Below, piece by piece: positions 34,430 through 45,978 of a stretch of 64,000 nucleotides of DNA. The notes beneath the pieces are model-generated. The model ran no database searches. It was not told where the DNA came from and saw nothing but the letters and a program-made list of their open reading frames with translations. The number at the start of each line of letters is the position of its first letter. Within the stretch, counting starts at the first letter, position 1. Position numbers and translations under genes: made by a program. Origin of the DNA: Eopsaltria australis (lineage: Eukaryota; Chordata; Aves; Passeriformes; Petroicidae); assembly GCA_034509425.1 (NCBI GenBank), contig JAVTVJ010000553.1, forward strand, positions 1,363,842 through 1,427,841, written 5' to 3'.

Positions 34430-34622
34430 AATGGAGATGAGTTGATTATTTTTAGCCCGTGGAGCTTTTCAAGTTAATCTGGGGCTGACACAGTTTCTAT
34501 TTTCACACAACTCCGAGCCAAAGGCGCCGGCGCCGACGAGTTCCAGGAGCTGCCAAGGTCGGCACTTAATGACGACCTTTAATAACCCAGCAGCTCTTAT
34601 TTGGATTAATTATTATTGAATT
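34430..34622. promoter_or_regulatory. Candidate conserved non-coding element
   Basis: Single-copy sequence with a 12-bp palindrome GGCGCCGGCGCC at 34523-34534, several CpGs (GCCGACGAG, GTCGGCAC, GACGACC) and ATTA words. It lies directly beside the AT-rich satellite. Confidence 0.35.
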
Positions 34623-34633
34623 ATTAATAGAGT

Positions 34634-35520
34634 TTATAGGTGCTGTAGAGTTAATAGCGTGTTTAATAATAAAACTTAAAGGAATATTAATTTAATCAAA
34701 TTATCAATAGGATTTATAGTTATTTCTAGGTATTATATTTAATAATAAATATTAGATTAATATTAATCTAATAAATACCAAAGTATTATGATTTATATGT
34801 TCTATAAATAAATACTGTAGTAAATATTAAAGTAATGTCAATTTAATTAGTATCAAATTATTAATATAATTTATAGGTTCTGTAGAATTAATATATTTAA
34901 TAAGTATTGAAGCAATATTAATTTAATCAATATCTGATAATTAACATAGTTTATAGGTTCTATATAATTGATATTATATTTAATAATAAAGACAAAAGCA
35001 ATATTAATTTAATCAATATCAAATTATTAATATGATCCATAAGTGCTACAGCATCTGTGTTGTATTTAATAATAAATATTAAAGTAATATTAATCCATAT
35101 CAAACTGTTAATAGAATTTATAGGTTCTACAGAATCAATTTGTTTAATAAGATATATTAAAGTAATATTGATTTAATCAATATCAAATTAGCAATACGAT
35201 TTATAGGTTCTATAGAACCAATATTCTATTCAATAGTAAATATTAAATTAATATTAATCTGATCAATAGCAAGTTATTAATAGAATTTATAGATGCTGTA
35301 GAATCAATGTTATATTTAATAATAAATACTAAATTAATGTTATTTAATCAATAACAAATTTTTGTTAGAATTTATCGATTCTACAGAATTAATGTTATAT
35401 TTATTAATAAAAATAAAAGTAGTATTAATTTAATATCAAATCATCAATAAAATTTACAGGGTCTATAGAATTGATATAATATTTAGTATAAATTTTAAAC
35501 TACTATTAAATTAATTAATT
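34634..35520. repeat. AT-rich satellite, 11 units of 78-86 bp
   Basis: The phrase TTTATAGGTTCTATAGAATTAAT and variants start near 34634, 34713, 34792, 34870, 34950, 35036, 35117, 35200, 35286, 35371 and 35453. Units also hold TATTTAATAATAAATATTAAAGTAATATTAATTTAATC in modified forms. G+C is very low, unlike the rest of the window. Confidence 0.92.
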
Positions 35521-35904
35521 AACATGAAATTATTGCTGGCTTTAGCCAAACAAACATTAATTAAACACAGAGGGAGCTCCCTGAGCTCCCTGATCCCAAA
35601 AAATGGGGTTGGTTGGAAAAGCCCTGGAGGAGATGGGCAGGAATTTGATGGAAAACCTGGAATATTGGGTTTTCACCGGAAAAATTATTTTCTCCTGGAA
35701 TAATTGTCTTAAAATCTCTGGGTTTATCCCTTTGGACCAGGATGAGGTGGGAAAAGGGAGTTTCCTGGGAATTCTTTAGGAATTGGAGCCATGGTGCTGC
35801 AGGATGGGACAAAGCTGGGCTTAAAACTTTTAACTTTGATTAAAAAGTTGAATTTGCTTTATTTTTTTAGTGAGGTTCTGGCCCAGATTCCCAGAAAATT
35901 GGAC

Positions 35905-36030
35905 ATTCCCGCGTATGTCCAAGGCCAGGTGGGACCATCCTAGGGTGGTGGAAGGTGGAATGAGATGAGAAGGGGTGGGATGGGATTTAAGGTCCTCCCT
36001 CCCACCCCAAACCATTCTGGGATTCATCAT
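35905..36030 (+). mobile_element. CR1 3' fragment
   Basis: GTCCAAGGCCAGGTGGGACC through GGGATTTAAGGTCC to CCCCAAACCATTCTGGGATTC, sense. Confidence 0.75.
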
Positions 36031-36424
36031 TAAGGCTGCGAGGCTGCATTTTTAACGGATTTATGAATTATTGATTCATTTGGGATGGGATCAATCCCAG
36101 CCCAGGCTGCAGGTTCAGAGCTGGGAGGGGATTTTGGGGAATGTTTTCCTGAAGAAACCCCTAAAAATCCCACCATTATTTATTCCTGTTCAGCTCGGAT
36201 CAGGAATTTCCTGGCATGCAGGGAATGGTTTGGTTGGGAAGGTGACACAGGGAGAAGGACACCTGGAATTCTGCCCATTCCCAAAGCTCCCAGTTTTATT
36301 CCCTCTTTATAAATTCCAGGCCTAACTCGTGTCCTCTTTTCTCTCTGCTCCTTCTTGTTCCATCCTTCTTGCCCTGAACGTTGATTCCAGCGGTGAAATT
36401 CCCTTTTCTAGGAAAATCGGCACA

Positions 36425-36735
36425 ATTCCAGGTGGCTCCAAGCCTCATCCAACCTGACGTTGGATAATTCCAGGCATGGACCAGCCACAGCTTCTCTGGG
36501 AATTCCAGCCCAGCCAAGAATTCCTTCCCAATATCCCACCCAAGTCTCCCCTTTTCCAGTTTGAAGCCATTCCCTGTGTCCTGTCCCTCCATGCCTTGTC
36601 CCCAGTCCCTCTCCAGCTCAGCCCTGCAAGGGGCTCTGAGCTCTCCCTGGATCCCTCTGTTTTCCAGGTGAACATTCCCAGTTCTCCAGCCCTAGGAGCA
36701 GCTCCATGGATTTCTCTGGATTTGCTCCAGTATCT
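36425..36735 (-). mobile_element. CR1 copy, antisense
   Basis: GCTCCAAGCCTCATCCAACC, CAGCCACAGCTTCTCTGGG, CATGCCTTGTCCCCAG and CCTGCAAGGGGCTCTG in order; internal gap near 36620 where the CTCCTGGAGCC segment is lost. Confidence 0.85.
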
Positions 36736-36834
36736 CCACGTCCTCCTTATATTTGGGACACCTCAGCTGTTCCTCATGGGATTTGCTCCCTGTAATTCCA
36801 ACCATGGAATGGTTGCTCCCTATAATCTATAAAA

Positions 36835-36897
36835 CCATGGAATAATTTGGCTTGGAGGGACCTTAAATCCCATCCCACCCCTGCCATGGACAAGGAA
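36835..36897 (-). mobile_element. CR1 extreme 3' end
   Basis: CCATGGAATAATTTGGCTTGG, then GGGACCTTAAATCCCATCCC. Confidence 0.6.
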
Positions 36898-36949
36898 CCT
36901 TCCTCTCTCCCAAATTTCTCCAATCCCCACTCTGGGCCCATTCCCCATT

Positions 36950-37195
36950 TCCCTAATTGCTCATTCCAGCTCCTTTTCTCCTTTAATTACTGCTTCCACC
37001 AAGGCTTTGAGTGCCTGGACCTGAGGAATAATTACCGAGCGCTCCCTAACGAACCCCCCTGCACTGAGAGCTGCGATCAATCTGCTCCCACCTGCAGGAG
37101 CGTCCAGGCTTTAATTAACGGCTCTGGAAGACCATTCCCAATCCATTTGTTCCTCCTCTCCCCCTCTCTCATTGCTCATTTTTCATGAGCGGGGT
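36950..37195. promoter_or_regulatory. Candidate conserved non-coding element
   Basis: Single-copy DNA with TTTAATTACTGC, AATAATTACCGAGCGC, CTAACGAACC and TTTAATTAACGG words. A short Cys-rich frame on the + strand has no splice-site frame of credible strength around it, so I prefer regulatory sequence to an exon. Confidence 0.35.
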
Positions 37196-37220
37196 TTTTC
37201 TTGGGAAGCGAGGCCATAAT

Positions 37221-37990
37221 GGATGAGCTGAGGGATGTTTGGAGAAGCTGGAAAAGCAGGATATGGGGGGTTTGGAGCCAGCCAGACACCAAGGGAGCTC
37301 CTCCACCTTCAGCTGATGGGAATGAGAAAACCAAAAACAAATCTCCCAAGCCCTGCTGGTTTTGTTCCTTCCTCTATTCCTGCAGGATTTGGTGTTTTCC
37401 CTGGATTTCTGGACTTATAACAGTGCCCATCGTGGTCCAGCAGGGAGATTTTCCTTTCTCAGCACATCCCAGATTCCTTCCCCTGCATTCCCTGGGTCAC
37501 ACCTGTCCTTTGCCAGCTTGGTTGGCGCATTTTTAGGAAAAGTTCTCAATCCAGGCATGCGTATTCCAGCTGGGATTGGATTTGTTTGAAGGAAAATGTC
37601 ATGGGTGAGCTGAGGGATGTTTGGAGAAGCTGGAAAAGTAGGATTGGGGGTTTGGAGCCAGCCAGACACCAAGGGAGCTCCTCCACCTTCAGCTGATGGG
37701 AATGAGAAAATAAAAAATAAATCCCCCAAGCCCTGCTGTCTTCATTCCTTTATTCCCACAGGATTTGGTGTTTTCCCTGGATTTCTGGATCTATAACAGT
37801 GCCCATCATGGTCCAGCAGGGAGATTTTCCTTTCTCAGCACATCCCAGATTCCTTCCCCTGCATTCCCTGGGTCACACCTGTCCTTTGCCAGCTTGGTTG
37901 GTGCATTTTTAGGAAAGGTCCTTGATCCAGGTGTGCACATTCCAGCAGGGATTGGATTTGTTTGGAGGAAGGTGTCTGAGTCCTTGGATG
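37221..37990. repeat. Two direct copies 381 bp apart
   Basis: GGATGTTTGGAGAAGCTGGAAA begins near 37233 and 37614. Similarity continues for about 370 bp through TTCCCTGGATTTCTGGA, GCACATCCCAGATTCC and GGATTGGATTTGTTTG, with few changes. A recent duplication. Confidence 0.93.
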
Positions 37991-38274
37991 AGCTTTGTTC
38001 ATGGAAAGGTGCAATCACCTCTCTCCGGGAGCCACTTCCCGAAATACCGATGCCATTATTGATCTCCCTTCAGCTTCAATTCTCCACATTTCCCTTCTGG
38101 AGAGCACAGGGAAGGCTTTCCCTGCCTCTTGCAGACAAGGATTCAGCCCAAATCCAAAAATCTATGGAAACGACACCCTGACACTCTTGGGAGCATTTCT
38201 GGGAAGGGTATGGATTGAGAGGAAAAGGGGGAATTGCTTCAAACTGACAGAAATTTCGTTGAAAGTGGACACTG

Positions 38275-38452
38275 GGGGGAAATTCTTGGCTGGCACAGAA
38301 TTCCCAGAGAAGCTGTGGCTGCCCCTGCATTCATGGAAGTGTTCAAGGCCAGGTTGGATGGGGTCGGAGAACCTTGGAATTGTGGAAGGTATCCCTGCCC
38401 ATGGGAAAAGGGTGGAATTTCAGGTCCCTTCTCACCCAAAGCATTCCAGGAT
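38275..38452 (+). mobile_element. CR1 3' copy
   Basis: AATTCCCAGAGAAGCTGTGGC, TTCAAGGCCAGGTTGGATGG and TCACCCAAAGCATTCCAGG, sense. Confidence 0.8.
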
Positions 38453-39739
38453 TTGGTCTTTGGGCCGAAACTGGAAAACTGGGATGAACTCAATTCCCAG
38501 GGCACATGGAATCATCTTGGTGGGAATCTGCTGGGATCTTTTGCCTTCAGCACAGAAGGGGAGAAATATTTCCAAGAGTTCTTCCATTTCCCTGGTTTTT
38601 TGGTGAAATGCGTGGAGACCGTTTTAACAAAGCTAGATTTTAATTAAAGGTAATTATGTTTATTAATTTATATTTCTTTTCAATAAGAAAGTTTGGATAA
38701 TTCACTGCTGTCAGTGGCATTAATTGAGAGGGATAAAATCCTTCTCATCCCAACTCCAGTTAATGGGAGGATCCTTGAGGAAATGGTCCCAACTTTGTGT
38801 CTTTGGGTTTCCTGGTGCTCTGATGAAGGAAAATTTATTTCTAGGATTATTTCCATTATTATTTCCATGATCGTTTCCACGTTTAAGTAGCCTGTGGTTG
38901 CCATGTTGTTGTAAATACTCGGGAATATTTTGTTTTTAAGCATTTGTCTTTACTTTATAAATTTTTATGTGTGAAACAACTTGAGCATGGAAATCGTTTG
39001 TGTGGATTTTTCTGGAATTTTATATTTCACGGAAAAACAACTAATAACTTGAATTTAACCTGGAAAACTCCCTCATTAGAGCAGCATGGCTGATTCCTTG
39101 TATTTGTATTTATTTTAAGCTATAAAAGATGCTTTTCTGAGGGTGGGGAAAAAAAAATCCCATAAGAAAAGCTGGAATCCCGAAGGGAAAAGAATCCAAT
39201 ATAAAGCAGGCAGTGAAGTAGGTCAGGTTTTAAATCCAGCAATTTGTCTGAGCCGGTGGAAAACAGGAGCTGTCAGATGTCCAGGTCCTCTGTCTGCCTC
39301 CAGGATTTCTGTCTGGCTCTGCTGAATCCAAGACAGAGAACTTCCCGTTCCTGGATTGACCTTGGAATGCTCACGTCCTTCAGATCAATGTTCAGCATCC
39401 ACGTTCCCAAATTTGCTGGGAAGTTCTGAGCGTTCCCAAATCCAGCAGGACTTCCCAGAAATCCTGACTTTGGCTCAGGTTGTCCCTCCTGGCAGAATCC
39501 TCCATCCAGGTTTTGTCAGGAATGGGGTTGGTACTTCCAAAGTCATTCCAGGTGATGGGAGGAGAAGGGATTGGTGGGAAAAACTCATCCCAGGATGTCC
39601 AAAGTTGGGATCTCATGGATGGGGTGTATGCAGCACTGGAAAAGAAGCAGAGGAGGTGAAGGGAAGGTTGGGTGAAAAATGATCCCAAAAGAAGGAAAAA
39701 CGTGGAGGAGGGAATTCTAAAAGTAAGGACACCTTGGGT
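38453..39739. other. Single-copy intron segment, AT-rich in the middle
   Basis: 38630-39130 is AT-rich without tandem structure, including TAATTAAAGGTAATTATG. No element recognised. Confidence 0.4.
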
Positions 39740-39856
39740 TTTTTAGGAGCAACATCGAGACCAGCTTGGTCCGGTGGAGTTGTCCCTGCCCTCAGCAGGG
39801 CTTAGAAAAGCTGGACTTTGAAGGTCCTTTCCAAATCAAAAATCCAGGGATTTATG
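39740..39856 (+). mobile_element. CR1 3' fragment, diverged
   Basis: GACCAGCTTGGTCCGGTGG, GTTGTCCCTGCCC and TGAAGGTCCTTTCCAAATC, sense. Confidence 0.55.
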
Positions 39857-39992
39857 AGTGCAGCTGAGTGGGAATTCCATCCCAAAAATGAGGGATGGCC
39901 GAGGTTATCCAGCATTTCTGTGGGATGGGTTGTGGATCTGCTGTCCCGAAAATGCCGTCACTTCTCTGTCATTCATTGCAGTGATAAGAGAC

Positions 39993-40024
39993 AATTAAAG
40001 CTTGGCCTAAATTAGGCTGGCTTA
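39993..40024. other. TTAGG/CCTAA hairpin
   Basis: GCCTAA at 40005-40010 and TTAGGC at 40012-40017 form 6-bp arms around one base. Flanks AAAGCTTG and TGGCTTAG extend it imperfectly. Confidence 0.4.
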
Positions 40025-41378
40025 GCAGAGCCTTTGCACTCCAGGGATTTACAAAGCAGCTAAAATTGGGAATATTCACGTTCCAGGGTCTATTTAAATC
40101 AGGAAAGGCAGACAGGACATCCCCAAGGGAAGGATTGGCACAGCAGGGGCTTGGAAGGTTCTGTGCTTGTCTGGAGAATCCCAGAATATCCCGAGCTGGA
40201 AGAGACCCAAATTCAAAGAATCAAAAAAATTCTTTGGGAATTCTTCTGGGAATTCAACGAATTCCCAAAAATGCAGCCCTACAAGGGGGTCTCAGGGAAG
40301 GCTCCCAGAGCTGACCAGTGACACCAGTGAGGTGTGAGGGGAGCAGCCACCATCGTTCTGGGAGCAATGGATTGATCCCAAGAGGTGGTGGGAATCCATC
40401 CTGGCATTCCCCATCCTCTGGTTGGGATTGGGAAACTCTGGATTTATGTAAGAACTGTCCTTGCACACCCCCAAAATCCTGGGATCTAGGGTTTCCTCTG
40501 GGAAAACTCTTCTGCCCTTGCTTTGTGCCTCTCTAAATTAGATCCTGGTCTGGGAAAACTATGGAGTGGTGGAGAATGTTGGTGTTATTCCGTGTGAATC
40601 CCTTTCTGTGCCAGATTTTTCCTAATTTATTTTCCCTATTTTTTCCTCATTTATTTTTTTTTTTTTTTTATTTTCTGAGATAGAAACCTCCGTCTCAGAG
40701 CATTGTTTTCTTATAAAATGTGCTTTTATCTTCTTGTTTGCCACGAAAACGAAGGAATTCCCCCTGGATGTGGCCGTTGGGGTGGGTGGGAAGTGAGAGT
40801 TGAGGGAAAATTGGGCATTCTGGGCTGGGACTGGGGTGACGCTGTCACTTCCTTGTCCTTAGAAAAGTGACAGAGATGGAGCCTTGCACTGCAAACAGAC
40901 TGGGGGGAAAAGGGAAAATATCTGTTTGTTTTTCATGGAAAAGTTGGAGATTTTTGGGATTGTCTGAGTTTCTTGTCTTGCCATGGAGAGATTTAATATT
41001 GGAGTTTGCTGGTGCTTCCAATAGTAGGGAGAAGTTTATCTGTCGTTATCAGAGCTTGATGTGGGATCAATGCAGGTTCCTTTTATCCTGGATCTGTTGG
41101 CAGGATTCCCCCTGGGATATTGGGATCGGAGCCGTTTGTTGGGATGGAGAAATGGAGATGGGGGTCAAGGTGAAGTGGCAGCTCCTGGTGTGGTGGGTCC
41201 TATCCCGGCTCCCAAATCCATCCCACCTGGATCATCAGCCACCCATGGCTTCCCAGAATTCCATGATTATTGTAGACTGGTGGAAAAGTCATTCCATCTT
41301 CCCTTTTTTCTCTGCAAGAGTTTTGTTGGAATTTTTTCTTTCTAAATTGGTTGTGAGGGGAAAAAAAGCTTGGATTAA

Positions 41379-41515
41379 TCACAGAATCCTGGAATGGTTT
41401 GGAAAGGGCCCTAAAGCTCATCCCATTCAAGCCCAACGCCTTCCACTATCCCAGGTTGCTCCAAGCCCTGTCCAGCCTGGCCTTGGACATTTCCAGGAAT
41501 CCAGGGGCATCCTCC
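41379..41515 (-). mobile_element. CR1 3'-end copy
   Basis: CACAGAATCCTGGAATGGTTTGG through TTCCACTATCCCAGGTTGC to CCTTGGACATTTCCAGG, antisense. Confidence 0.8.
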
Positions 41516-42091
41516 ATGTGAGACACTTAAAATCCAAATAATGGCTCATGTGGATCAGGGTTTCTTTTCCTAGGAAAGGCTGCTCTGGAATTATTTGGGT
41601 ATTTGGACATAAATAAAAATCCTGTCCCTGTCACATTCCCTCAGTTTGGGTTTTGTCCACACTCCTGTTTATTAATCAATGTGTGACCAGGTTTTGATAT
41701 TCCAAACTTTCTCTGGAATACTCTCAGTTGCACTGGAATGAAGGGAATAGGATAGGGAAAGAGGCTGTGGATGTTATTTCTTATCAGGAACTGGTTTATT
41801 CTTGGGAGGAAATAATTCCCAAGGAAAACCAGGCAGCATTTCTGGAGTGTCCCACACCCAGCTCATGGAATCCTGACCTCCCAGAGATCCATCTGTGCTT
41901 CCCAGTTTTCTGGAGCTCAGAATCCATGAGGTTCAAAATCCATCTTCTGGAATCTGCTCTAGGCTGGGTTTACTCCTGTTTGAAGCTTTTTCACCACCTC
42001 CTCCATCCCTGCCTGGAATTAATCCCTAAATTAGTCTTGTTCTCCTGAATTAAAGTGGGGAGGAGATGGGATGAGCGGAAATTTCAACTCC

Positions 42092-42170
42092 CAGAATTCC
42101 AGAATTATTTGAGCTGGGAGAACATTAAAACCATCTCATTCCAAACAACATGCCATGGGCAAGGGTACCT
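42092..42170 (-). mobile_element. CR1 3'-end fragment, diverged
   Basis: AGAATTCCAGAATTATTTGAGC, then CATCTCATTCCAAAC and GCCATGGGCAAGGG. Confidence 0.5.
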
Positions 42171-42729
42171 TTTTCCTGTGGGATTTTTTTTCCCTAAAAT
42201 TATTACTCCTGTTGCTCCCTGCTCTGCTTTTCCTGTGCTTCCATCACTTTTCAGGCTGCTGCTTCTCTTGGACACCATTCCAAGCTTTCCCAAGGCTCCT
42301 GCTTTATTTGCAGGAGGGGTCACTCCAACTTCAGTCTCCTGGAGCTTTTGGAGGAGCTCTAATAAAGCCTCGTGGGAGGTGGGCTCGTTTTTCCGTCTTG
42401 TTTTCCTTCCTGGAGCTGCTTTTAAAGGAATTTGGGATCTCTGTGGTGCCCACAGAGATCAAAATGAGCTGAAAGGTCAACACCAACCTTCTCATTCCCA
42501 CTCCTGCCTGGAGAGGGTTGTCTCCCATGGGAAAGGCTGTGGGCTGTAATTTGTTGCTTTGGGAAAACGCTGGGAGGGTTGTTAGGAAAAGAAAAGGGAA
42601 AATGTGATTATGGAAATGCTGGGAACTCAGGAAAGAAAGGAGAGAAGGAATTTTGCTGTGGCAGGGCTTATTTGTCTGGCTGGGCCTGGCACTGAGGATG
42701 GCCAGAGGTTTTGTGGATTTTGGAGAGGT

Positions 42730-43335
42730 TTAGATGGAATCATTGAGGTTGGGAAAGAGCTCCAGGATCAATCTGTGCCCGATGCCCACCTTGTCCCCAG
42801 CCCAGAGCTCTGAGTGCCACCTCCAGCAATTCCTGGGACACCTCCAGGGATGGGCACTCCAAAGCTGCCTGGGCAGCCCCTGCCAAGGCCTGAGCACCCT
42901 TTCCATGGGGAAATTCCTGCTGCTGCCCACCCTGAGCCTCCCCTGGCCCAGCCTGAGGCCGTTCCCTCTCCTCCTGTCCCTGTTCCCTGGGAGCAGAGCC
43001 CGACCCCCCTGAGCCCCCTCCTGTCAGGGACTGTGCAGAGCCACAAGGTCCCCCCTGAGCCTCCTTTGCTCCAGGCTCAGCCCCTTCCCAGCTCCCTCAG
43101 GAATTCTCCAGCCCCTTCCCAGCTCCATTCCGTATCCTGGACGTGCTCCACCCGCTCCATGTTTTTCTTCTGGTGAGGTGTCCAGAACAGGGCACAGCCC
43201 TCAATGTCCTTCAACATAGGGGACAATCAGGACAATCCCATCCCTGCTGCTGCTCCCACACAATTCCTGATCCATCCCAGGTGTCTTTGACCTTCATGGC
43301 CACCTGGGCACAGCTGGGCTCCTAGGTCTTATGTA
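42730..43335 (-). mobile_element. Longest CR1 copy of the window, antisense
   Basis: It starts at the 3' end (GATGGAATCATTGAGGTTGG) and extends through GGGACACCTCCAGGGATGGG, GGACTGTGCAGAGCCACAAGG and GTGTCCAGAACAGGGCACAG to CCTTCATGGCCACCTGGGC. It keeps about 600 bp of the element, still 5' truncated and without an open ORF2. Confidence 0.88.
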
Positions 43336-43603
43336 ACTTCTTTCCCAAAGAATTTTGGAGGAGCTGAGAATGGATGAGGGAATGTGGAATGCTGTTTGCA
43401 GCTCCTGGGATGTCTCTGGAGGTCCTGAGGTTGCTGTAACATCTGAAAACAGAATTTTTTTGCACAGTTTGACTTTGTCTCATTCACTGAACACATGCAC
43501 CCAGCTCCCCCTCTGTGCTTGGCTTGTCCTCCTGAGGAGGGTGAAAATGAGGGAATTGCTTCCCAGAAGAGCCCTGATGGGAGGCAGTGGGAGCAACTTC
43601 CAT

Positions 43604-43800
43604 GGTGTCCTGGTTTAGGGCAAATTTTGGGAGGAAATTTTCTAAGGGTTTTTTTTCTGGAAGGCAGATTTCAGCAGCCCCTTCCCCAATCAGTCTGGGA
43701 GAAAATATTTTTTTGGAGAAAAACTGTTTCTTTAACAAGCAAAGTATTTGTGGATTCTGGCTCCTTATTCTGCCAATCCCTTGTTGAAATTTTAAATAAG
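43604..43800 (+). mobile_element. ERV-type LTR fragment
   Basis: Begins TGTCCTGGTTTAGGGCAAAT, then CCCCAATCAGTCTGGGAGAA and TTTAACAAGCAAAGTATTTG. This resembles the 5' part of passerine endogenous retrovirus LTRs that start TGTCCTGGTTT. No internal retroviral genes are present and no clear CA end was found. Confidence 0.55.
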
Positions 43801-44640
43801 ATTTAAACATTCCTTGGTGATTTGCCTATAGGATTGCAGGAAATTCCTGGAATGAGCATTCCCATTTCCTCTGGAGATTCCTGGATGAGTTTAAACCTGT
43901 GGCCAGCACCTGCTCCTGTAAAAGGCTCATGGTGGTGCTCCACTTTTCCCAGTTTGTTTCCATGCTGATGTGAACCATTCCCTGGAGAACATGGAATTCC
44001 AGCCCCCTGGGGGCTGAACTTTATTCCCAGTTCAGGTTCTGTGCGATGTCACCACCACCCAAAATTCCAGACCTGAGCTGGAAATGCTGAACAAGAACCA
44101 TGAATTTTCATATTTGACCTACCAGAAAATCCCCAAGTGCTGCAGGAACCTCTGGGTGATGATCCCAGTGATGAATTCTTCCCATTCCTCCACTTTTCCA
44201 GAACTTCTTAGACCAAGAGACACTCCCTGCTTCTTTTTATAGAGCTGATTTATCTTTGAGGGCATCAAAAACCCTCGAATGAGCTCAGACTGTCATTTTC
44301 TGGTTTGAGGCTGCTTTGCTGGTCCTGGGAGAGATTTAAGGTGGGAATAGAATAAGGAACAGCCAAAAACCCCTCAGCCACACATGGGTGGTGTTCAGCA
44401 GAAGTGAAAATTGAATCTGAACTCAGCTGCAGGAGCCACTTGTGTGACAAAAGTGACCTCAGTGAGAGCTGTTTGGGTGACAGGCTGCAGCAAAAAGGTC
44501 ACCATAAAAATAGAGATGATTGTGTTGTTCTGCTGCTGGGGGAAAAAAGAATCCTGAGAAAGTCAAGCAAAACACCAGTTGGAAATGTTATTTTGTTGTT
44601 GTTTGTTTGGTTTTTTGGTTTTTTTGGGGGTTTTTTGTTA

Positions 44641-45300
44641 GTTTTCTCTGAGGCTTCCCAGAAGTTTCAATGGAAGCAGAAGTTGGGTTGTGTCACACAG
44701 GAAGTTCAGCTCATGGTCGGGAGCCTGGAGGTTGGGAAGATGTGGATTTTGGGGTGGGAAGATCATTTTTAGCTGGGATGACAGGAATGTGGGAGGTTTC
44801 TGGGATCTCAGCTCACCCCAGTGCCCAGGTGGTCCAGAGCTTGTGGAGCCTTCATCCTTGGGGATCCTGTGTCCAGCGCTGGGCTGCTCAGGACAGGTGG
44901 GACCTGGAGCTCCTGGATATGATCCAGAGGAGGGAGGTGAGGACGTTGGTTTGTTGGTTTTCTCCGAGGCTTCCCAGAGCTTTTGACAGAAGCAGAATTT
45001 GGGTTGTGTCACACAGAGAATTCAGCTTGTGCTTGGGAGCCTGGAGGTTGGGAAGATGAGGATTTTGGGGTGGGAAGATCATTGTTAGCTGGAATGGCAG
45101 GAATGTGGGAGGTTTCTGGGATCTCTCATCAAAGCCCAGGTGGTTCAGTTTGTGGAGTCTTCATCCTTGGGGATCCTGTGTCCAGCTCTGGGTTCCTCAG
45201 CACAGCAGGGACAGGGAGCTCCTGGAGCAGGACCTTGGTCCAGGTGATCTCCAGAGGTGTCTCCAACCTCAACTGTCCTCTGGATCAAGGGATTAATCCA
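44641..45300 (+). repeat. Two direct copies ~316 bp apart, each carrying a CR1 piece
   Basis: GTTTTCTCTGAGGCTTCCCAG starts the first copy (44641) and GTTTTCTCCGAGGCTTCCCAG the second (44957). Both run through GGTTGTGTCACACAG, GGAGCCTGGAGGTTGGGAAG and TCATCCTTGGGGATCCTGTG. The second ends in a sense CR1-like tail with GATCTCCAGAGGTGTCTCC. So a CR1-bearing segment was duplicated after insertion. Confidence 0.85.
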
Positions 45301-45459
45301 CACTTGAGTGGAAAATCCCCTGTATTTCCATCCACCTTCTTGGCCTTCTCCCACCCTAATACCCGTCCTGCCACCCAAACTGGGAAGCGTTTGGATGAGG
45401 TTTTGGAATGTGTCCCATGGAGAGGCTCTGTTGGATTGGCTGCCACAAAGATCTCAGCA

Positions 45460-45780
45460 GAAGGAAACAAAGCCCAAAGCTGTGCCAAAGGCGGTGCCAG
45501 AGCTGCAGGAACACAAAACACGAGCGGTGGGGAGAAAAAAAAGGAAAAAATCGAAATCTTGGATAGCGGCGCAAATTGAATTAGGAGGCAGAAATAAGCA
45601 ATGAAAAGGGAGTGAAAACATGGGTTTTGTCTGCCAGAAAAGAACAAAATATTTTTAAAAAGCTGTTGTGTCAATTCCAGCCCCTTGGAAAGTGAGAAGC
45701 TCTTGGGTGTTGGGCAACCGATCGTTTGATTTGCTGTGTGAAAAAACAGAATTGAAGTGCAGCTTTTGTGTTTTATCAGC
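45460..45780. promoter_or_regulatory. CpG-retaining single-copy segment
   Basis: Contains ACGAGCGGTGG, AATCGAAATC, GATAGCGGCGC and CAACCGATCGTTTGATTTGC in otherwise AT-rich DNA. Candidate regulatory element only. Confidence 0.25.
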
Positions 45781-45834
45781 ATTTTAAAGGCACTGGAAGT
45801 GCTTGGAATGAGTTATAAGGAGAAGTTATGGATG

Positions 45835-45978
45835 TCCCATTCCCTGGGAGTGTCCAAGGCCAGGTTGGATGGGGCTTGGAGCAGCATGGGACAGTGAAAG
45901 GTGTTCCTGCCATGGCAGGGATGGGCTTGGGATGGGATTTTGTCCTTTCCAACCAAAACCATTCCAGGATTCTGTGCA
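45835..45978 (+). mobile_element. CR1 3' copy
   Basis: GTGTCCAAGGCCAGGTTGG, GTGTTCCTGCCATGGCAGGG and TTCCAACCAAAACCATTCC, sense. Confidence 0.85.

Noticed and set aside
36847..37188. Cys-rich short frame as a possible exon
   Set aside because: No convincing acceptor and donor pair and no family match; listed as a candidate regulatory element.
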